Assembly: GCF_020782875.1 (NCBI RefSeq)
Contig: NZ_JAJGBN010000004.1
Coordinates: 248,001-312,000 of the forward strand
Source: Allomuricauda sp. M10
Lineage (GTDB): Bacteria > Bacteroidota > Bacteroidia > Flavobacteriales > Flavobacteriaceae
Reading direction: 5' to 3'
Length of the DNA stretch: 64,000 bases
How positions within the stretch are numbered: the first letter of the stretch is position 1; every line of letters begins with the position of its first letter. Shown in pieces: positions 61,006-64,000 of the stretch. The notes below the pieces were generated by a model that saw only the letters and a program-made list of their open reading frames with translations, made no database searches and was not told the origin of the DNA. The position numbers and the translations under genes were made by a program.

Positions 61006-62135
61006 TTGGACCATACTACCCTATTGACATAGTCCACATAGGAAAGAATGATACGTACCACTTTTTCACTTACATTGGGCATGGTATAATCGGAAACCTC
61101 CCTGAAATTTCGGTTTGGGTTTCTTTTCTGCACTTCGAGGGCCTTTAACCCTTGTAAAATCCGTTCCGGGTTCAATCCCACCATCATCACCGAAGCTTCT
61201 TCCATGGCTTCTGGTCGCTCATGGGCCTCCCTAATATTCAATGCCCTGAAATTCAAAATGGAGGATTCTTCAGAAATCGTTCCACTATCCGATAATACAG
61301 CGAAGGAATTCATTTGCAATGCATTGTAATCGGAAAAGCCCAATGGTTTCAAAAATTGGACGTTCTTGTGTGTCTCGATTTTTTTGGAATCCAACATGTT
61401 CCGTGTTCTTGGGTGGGTAGATACAATTACGGGATAATCATAAACCTCGGCGATTTGATTAAGTGATTCCATCAAACCTTCAAAATTCTTGGGGTTGTTA
61501 ATATTTTCTTCCCTATGGGACGAAACCACAAAATACTTTTCCTTCTCCAGACCCAAATCCTCCAGTACCCTGGAGGCCTCAATCTTACCCTTAAACTGGT
61601 GCAATACTTCAAACATGGGACTACCCGTTTTTATTACCCTATCAGGGGACAATCCTTCCCTTAAAAGATATTCCCGGGCAATGTCACTATAGGTAAGGTT
61701 AATGTCGGCAACATGGTCCACAATCTTTCTGTTGGTCTCTTCCGGCACCCTCTGATCAAAACATCTGTTTCCTGCTTCCATGTGGAATACGGGAATCTTC
61801 CGTTTTTTTGCGGGAATTGCACATAAACAGGAATTGGTGTCCCCTAATACCAAGAAAGCATCGGGTGCAATTTTTTCAAGAACAGGATCGATCTTTATCA
61901 GAATATTGCCCACCGTCTCCGTTGCATTTTTACCTGCGGCACCCAAAAAGTAATCGGGTTTTCGAATACCAAAATCCTCAAAGAAGATCTCGTTCAGTTC
62001 GTAATCATAATTCTGTCCTGTGTGTACCAAAGTATGTTCAATGGCCTCATTGGCATCCAATGCATTCAACACACAAGCAAGGCGAATGATTTCCGGTCTT
62101 GTTCCTACTACGGTTAAAACTTTAAGTTTTTTCAA
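61002..62135 (-). CDS. UDP-N-acetylglucosamine 2-epimerase-type enzyme (CapG/WecB-like)
   Basis: This 377-residue protein is a non-hydrolysing 2-epimerase: VVGTRPEIIRL, HTGQNYDYELNEIFF, MEAGNRCFDQRVPEETNRK and SSHREENI are diagnostic. In the UDP-L-FucNAc pathway (CapE, CapF, CapG) the last enzyme, CapG, is of this type and acts on UDP-N-acetyl-L-pneumosamine. Because the neighbours are CapF- and CapE-like, I read it as CapG rather than WecB. It overlaps the glycosyltransferase by four bases. Confidence 0.9.
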   Translation of the reverse strand: MKKLKVLTVVGTRPEIIRLACVLNALDANEAIEHTLVHTGQNYDYELNEIFFEDFGIRKPDYFLGAAGKNATETVGNILIKIDPVLEKIAPDAFLVLGDTNSCLCAIPAKKRKIPVFHMEAGNRCFDQRVPEETNRKIVDHVADINLTYSDIAREYLLREGLSPDRVIKTGSPMFEVLHQFKGKIEASRVLEDLGLEKEKYFVVSSHREENINNPKNFEGLMESLNQIAEVYDYPVIVSTHPRTRNMLDSKKIETHKNVQFLKPLGFSDYNALQMNSFAVLSDSGTISEESSILNFRALNIREAHERPEAMEEASVMMVGLNPERILQGLKALEVQKRNPNRNFREVSDYTMPNVSEKVVRIILSYVDYVNRVVWSK

Positions 62136-62154
62136 TGGTCGTGTTTTAATTTAG

Positions 62155-63297
62155 TCATTCAACATTTTCAAAGTAGGTATCGGCATCCTCTGGATCATAG
62201 GGTTCGTTGATCCAGAAAAGGGTGATCAGTTCCCCGTCCCCTACATTGGTGATATTATGCGTGTACCATATGGGCATATCTACATAGGCGGGTTCTGTCC
62301 CGTCCAGTTCGTAGTTGATTACTTCGTTTGTCCCGATTTTTCGGAGTTGTATTCTGGCCTTTCCCTGAATAACCGCAAATCTTTCCGCCTTACGTGTATG
62401 GAAGTGGTTCCCGCGTGTGATCCCCGGAACCGTGGTAGAGAAGGAAAATTGTCCTGACGTTTGGGTTCTGGCAATCTCCACGAAGCTGCCACGAGGGTCC
62501 GTATGCTTGGTGAACTTTACTGGATAATGGGATTCCGGTATATAGCATCTAAAGGTGTTGAACAGGGATTTTTCAAAATGGTCTTCCAGATTGGGGAAAA
62601 TCCCTTTTTCCATATAATCCGATTTGAACTTGTTCAACAATCCCAAAATAGTTGAAACTTTAACAAGATGATTGGGCTGAATATCGACCCCAAAACTATT
62701 TTGGCCCAATACCTCCCCTTTTTGCTCTCCAAATATGGTATCGATAAAAATCTTTACCAGATCGTTGATATAAATGAGACCCACTTCCCCATCATTTAGG
62801 ATGGTAGGTTTTTCATTCCGGGACACTTTGTGGCAAAATGTCGCCACAACCGAATTATAATTCGGTTTGCCGAATGGTCCAAAAACATTGGGAATGGTCA
62901 AGGAAGTGAACTTTGCGCCAGAATCCTTGGCCCATTCCATAAACTTTTCCTTTCCTTCTTTTTTGGACTTCCCATACAAATTGTCCTTGGATTCTTGGGA
63001 AGAGGATGAAAAAATAATGTGAGGTTTTGAACCGGTATGGATACAAGCATCTATCAGTTCTTGCACCAATCCAATGTTGGCATTGTAAATAACATTAGGA
63101 TCTTCATGTCGATTCATGGCAGCCAAATGCACTATGGTATCACAATTCGTTACAAATTGCTCCAACGCACTTTTGTCGTTAAAAAAGTTACGCTCAAAAG
63201 GTACCAGTTCCACATCTTCCCTCAAAGATAATGTTGTATACAAATGGTTGCCCACAAAGCCAGCCTGACCTGTAATCCCTATTTTTTGTTTTCCCAT
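62155..63297 (-). CDS. CapF/WbjC-like bifunctional UDP-sugar reductase/epimerase
   Basis: This 380-residue enzyme combines an N-terminal SDR (IGITGQAGFVGNHLY, catalytic YGKSKKEGK) and a C-terminal cupin (HFHTRKAERFAVIQG). This is the CapF/WbjC layout, which epimerises C3 then reduces C4 in the route to UDP-L-FucNAc. ATG 63297 is chosen because it starts at the conserved MGKQKIGITG; longer frames overlap the preceding cupin gene. It lies 19 bases upstream of the 2-epimerase and just downstream of a stand-alone cupin gene. Confidence 0.9.
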   Translation of the reverse strand: MGKQKIGITGQAGFVGNHLYTTLSLREDVELVPFERNFFNDKSALEQFVTNCDTIVHLAAMNRHEDPNVIYNANIGLVQELIDACIHTGSKPHIIFSSSSQESKDNLYGKSKKEGKEKFMEWAKDSGAKFTSLTIPNVFGPFGKPNYNSVVATFCHKVSRNEKPTILNDGEVGLIYINDLVKIFIDTIFGEQKGEVLGQNSFGVDIQPNHLVKVSTILGLLNKFKSDYMEKGIFPNLEDHFEKSLFNTFRCYIPESHYPVKFTKHTDPRGSFVEIARTQTSGQFSFSTTVPGITRGNHFHTRKAERFAVIQGKARIQLRKIGTNEVINYELDGTEPAYVDMPIWYTHNITNVGDGELITLFWINEPYDPEDADTYFENVE

Positions 63298-63302
63298 ATC
63301 AA

Positions 63303-63731
63303 TTACCATTTTGCCTCCCATTTTTTCATCGGATATCTAAAGTCATCTTTTTTGGATTCTTCCAAACCGAAATTAGAAAAGACTTGAAGTCTTGAACCTT
63401 CAGCAGTTGCTTTTATGCCTGTTGCATATCCGCCAGGGACACAGAGTACCTGTGGAACGGAATCGTCAATTTCAATTCTCAATGGTGCCAATTTCTCCGA
63501 AGGGGAATCAAAATTGTCCACTTGGATCAAATTGATCACAAAAGAACCGGATAGGCAATAAAACCATTTTTTCTCCTCCTGATGGGCTTGCCATGCCCTA
63601 ATCACATTAGCATCCTTGGGGGCAATTTCATAAAACCGGACCACTTCTTGCAAATCAAAGGCGTTAACAAAACGTAATTTTCCCCGTTCATCTTCAAACA
63701 AATCGCCCTTGATCAACCTATGGTCAGCCAT
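63303..63731 (-). CDS. stand-alone cupin sugar-epimerase-like protein (WxcM/RmlC-like)
   Basis: This 142-residue protein has a double-stranded beta-helix like RmlC/WxcM and FdtA-type sugar ketoisomerases: VIRAWQAHQEEKKWFYCLSGSFVINLIQ and QVLCVPGGYATGIKATAEGSRLQVFS. It is inserted between the CapE-like and CapF-like genes, both on the same strand, with an eight-base overlap to capE. CapF already carries its own cupin, so this gene is extra to the known three-gene pathway; it may act on the same keto-sugar or be a structural helper. Confidence 0.82.
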   Translation of the reverse strand: MADHRLIKGDLFEDERGKLRFVNAFDLQEVVRFYEIAPKDANVIRAWQAHQEEKKWFYCLSGSFVINLIQVDNFDSPSEKLAPLRIEIDDSVPQVLCVPGGYATGIKATAEGSRLQVFSNFGLEESKKDDFRYPMKKWEAKW

Positions 63732-64000
63732 TCAATTCTTCCTTTATAAAGTCAAGGTTTAAAAGGGTGTTTTCCAATTCCCTCGCATTCAAATGCTTGG
63801 TATTGTGGGAATGGTAGTCCTCGATCTTACTAATATCCGTCTCACCTTCCGAGAAGTACCTGCTATAATTAAGATCCCTGTTATCTGCCGGAATCCTATA
63901 GAATTCTCCCATATCCTCTGCTTTCTGCATTTCTTCACGGGTACACAAGGTCTCATATAATTTCTCCCCATGCCTTGTTCCGATTACCTTTATCTCGTTG
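63724..64000 (-). CDS. CapE/WbjB-like UDP-GlcNAc inverting 4,6-dehydratase (partial, 3' end)
   Basis: Only the last ~91 codons are inside the window; the 5' end lies beyond position 64000. The visible part reads GTRHGEKLYETL, then CTREEMQKAEDMGEFYRIPADNRDLNY, the C-terminal signature of CapE/WbjB-type dehydratases that start UDP-L-FucNAc synthesis (the GEKLYE motif is shared with other sugar dehydratases). The stop overlaps the cupin gene by eight bases. The gene is not broken as far as can be seen. Confidence 0.85.
   Translation of the reverse strand, partial: NEIKVIGTRHGEKLYETLCTREEMQKAEDMGEFYRIPADNRDLNYSRYFSEGETDISKIEDYHSHNTKHLNARELENTLLNLDFIKEELNG

Overview
The window reads as chromosomal DNA of a Flavobacteriaceae-type bacterium (Bacteroidota). 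Direct signs are gldF and gldG gliding-motility genes, a TonB-dependent receptor of the flavobacterial type, DUF4212/ActP-type acetate symporter genes, several exact TAnnTTTG promoter -7 boxes, and almost no Shine-Dalgarno sequences. A marine flavobacterium is my inference; the genus is not determined. Most of the window is ordinary core genome on both strands. There is no rRNA, CRISPR array, insertion sequence or prophage.

Layout. 0-6.3 kb: DUF493, a NadR-like ATPase, recQ-fmt, HU, YqgE/AlgH, a PabC-like class IV aminotransferase and a START-like protein. 6.4 kb: tRNA-Met. 6.5-18.2 kb: an acetate-uptake and activation locus. It holds a cNMP/CBS/DUF294 protein with a DEDDh exonuclease partner, acs, a lone receiver protein, an SLC5-histidine kinase fusion, an ActP-type symporter with its DUF4212 partner, an outer-membrane porin and a zinc-ribbon/HTH protein that may be the regulator. 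18.3-25.1 kb: purC-phoH, then divergently SAM hydrolase, ABM monooxygenase, gldF, gldG and dnaN. 25.3-27.5 kb: two tandem paralogous lipoproteins carrying a candidate Cys-Gln thioester domain. 27.5-30 kb: a CapK-like adenylate-forming enzyme, a NeuD-like acetyltransferase and DUF4870. 30.1-31.5 kb: mnmE.

31.6-37.9 kb is a self-contained signalling cluster: PAP2 phosphatase, PepSY-like protein, COG4705 membrane protein, TonB-dependent receptor, histidine kinase and OmpR-type regulator. Three of its promoter regions share 8-bp half-sites spaced exactly 11 bp apart. 38.1-41.7 kb: a thioredoxin-like protein, an ArsP/DUF318 permease, an exported acetolactate-decarboxylase-like protein, a beta-barrel protein and a DUF6799 repeat protein. 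41.8-42.6 kb: a two-TM protein whose cytosolic half resembles prokaryotic STING, with no cyclase gene beside it. This is the most unusual gene here. 42.8-49.5 kb: M1 aminopeptidase, secreted hypotheticals and a second two-component system.

49.7-64 kb is a capsule/exopolysaccharide locus. It has a CpsB-type PHP phosphatase, Wzc-like kinase, Wza-like exporter, PglF/CapD-like dehydratase, DegT aminotransferase, UDP-glucuronate 4-epimerase, UDP-glucose dehydrogenase, a GT4 glycosyltransferase, and a WecB/CapG-CapF-cupin-CapE cassette that would make UDP-N-acetyl-L-fucosamine. The last gene, capE, runs off the right edge.

All functions are read from sequence motifs and remembered family features. 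No database search was run.
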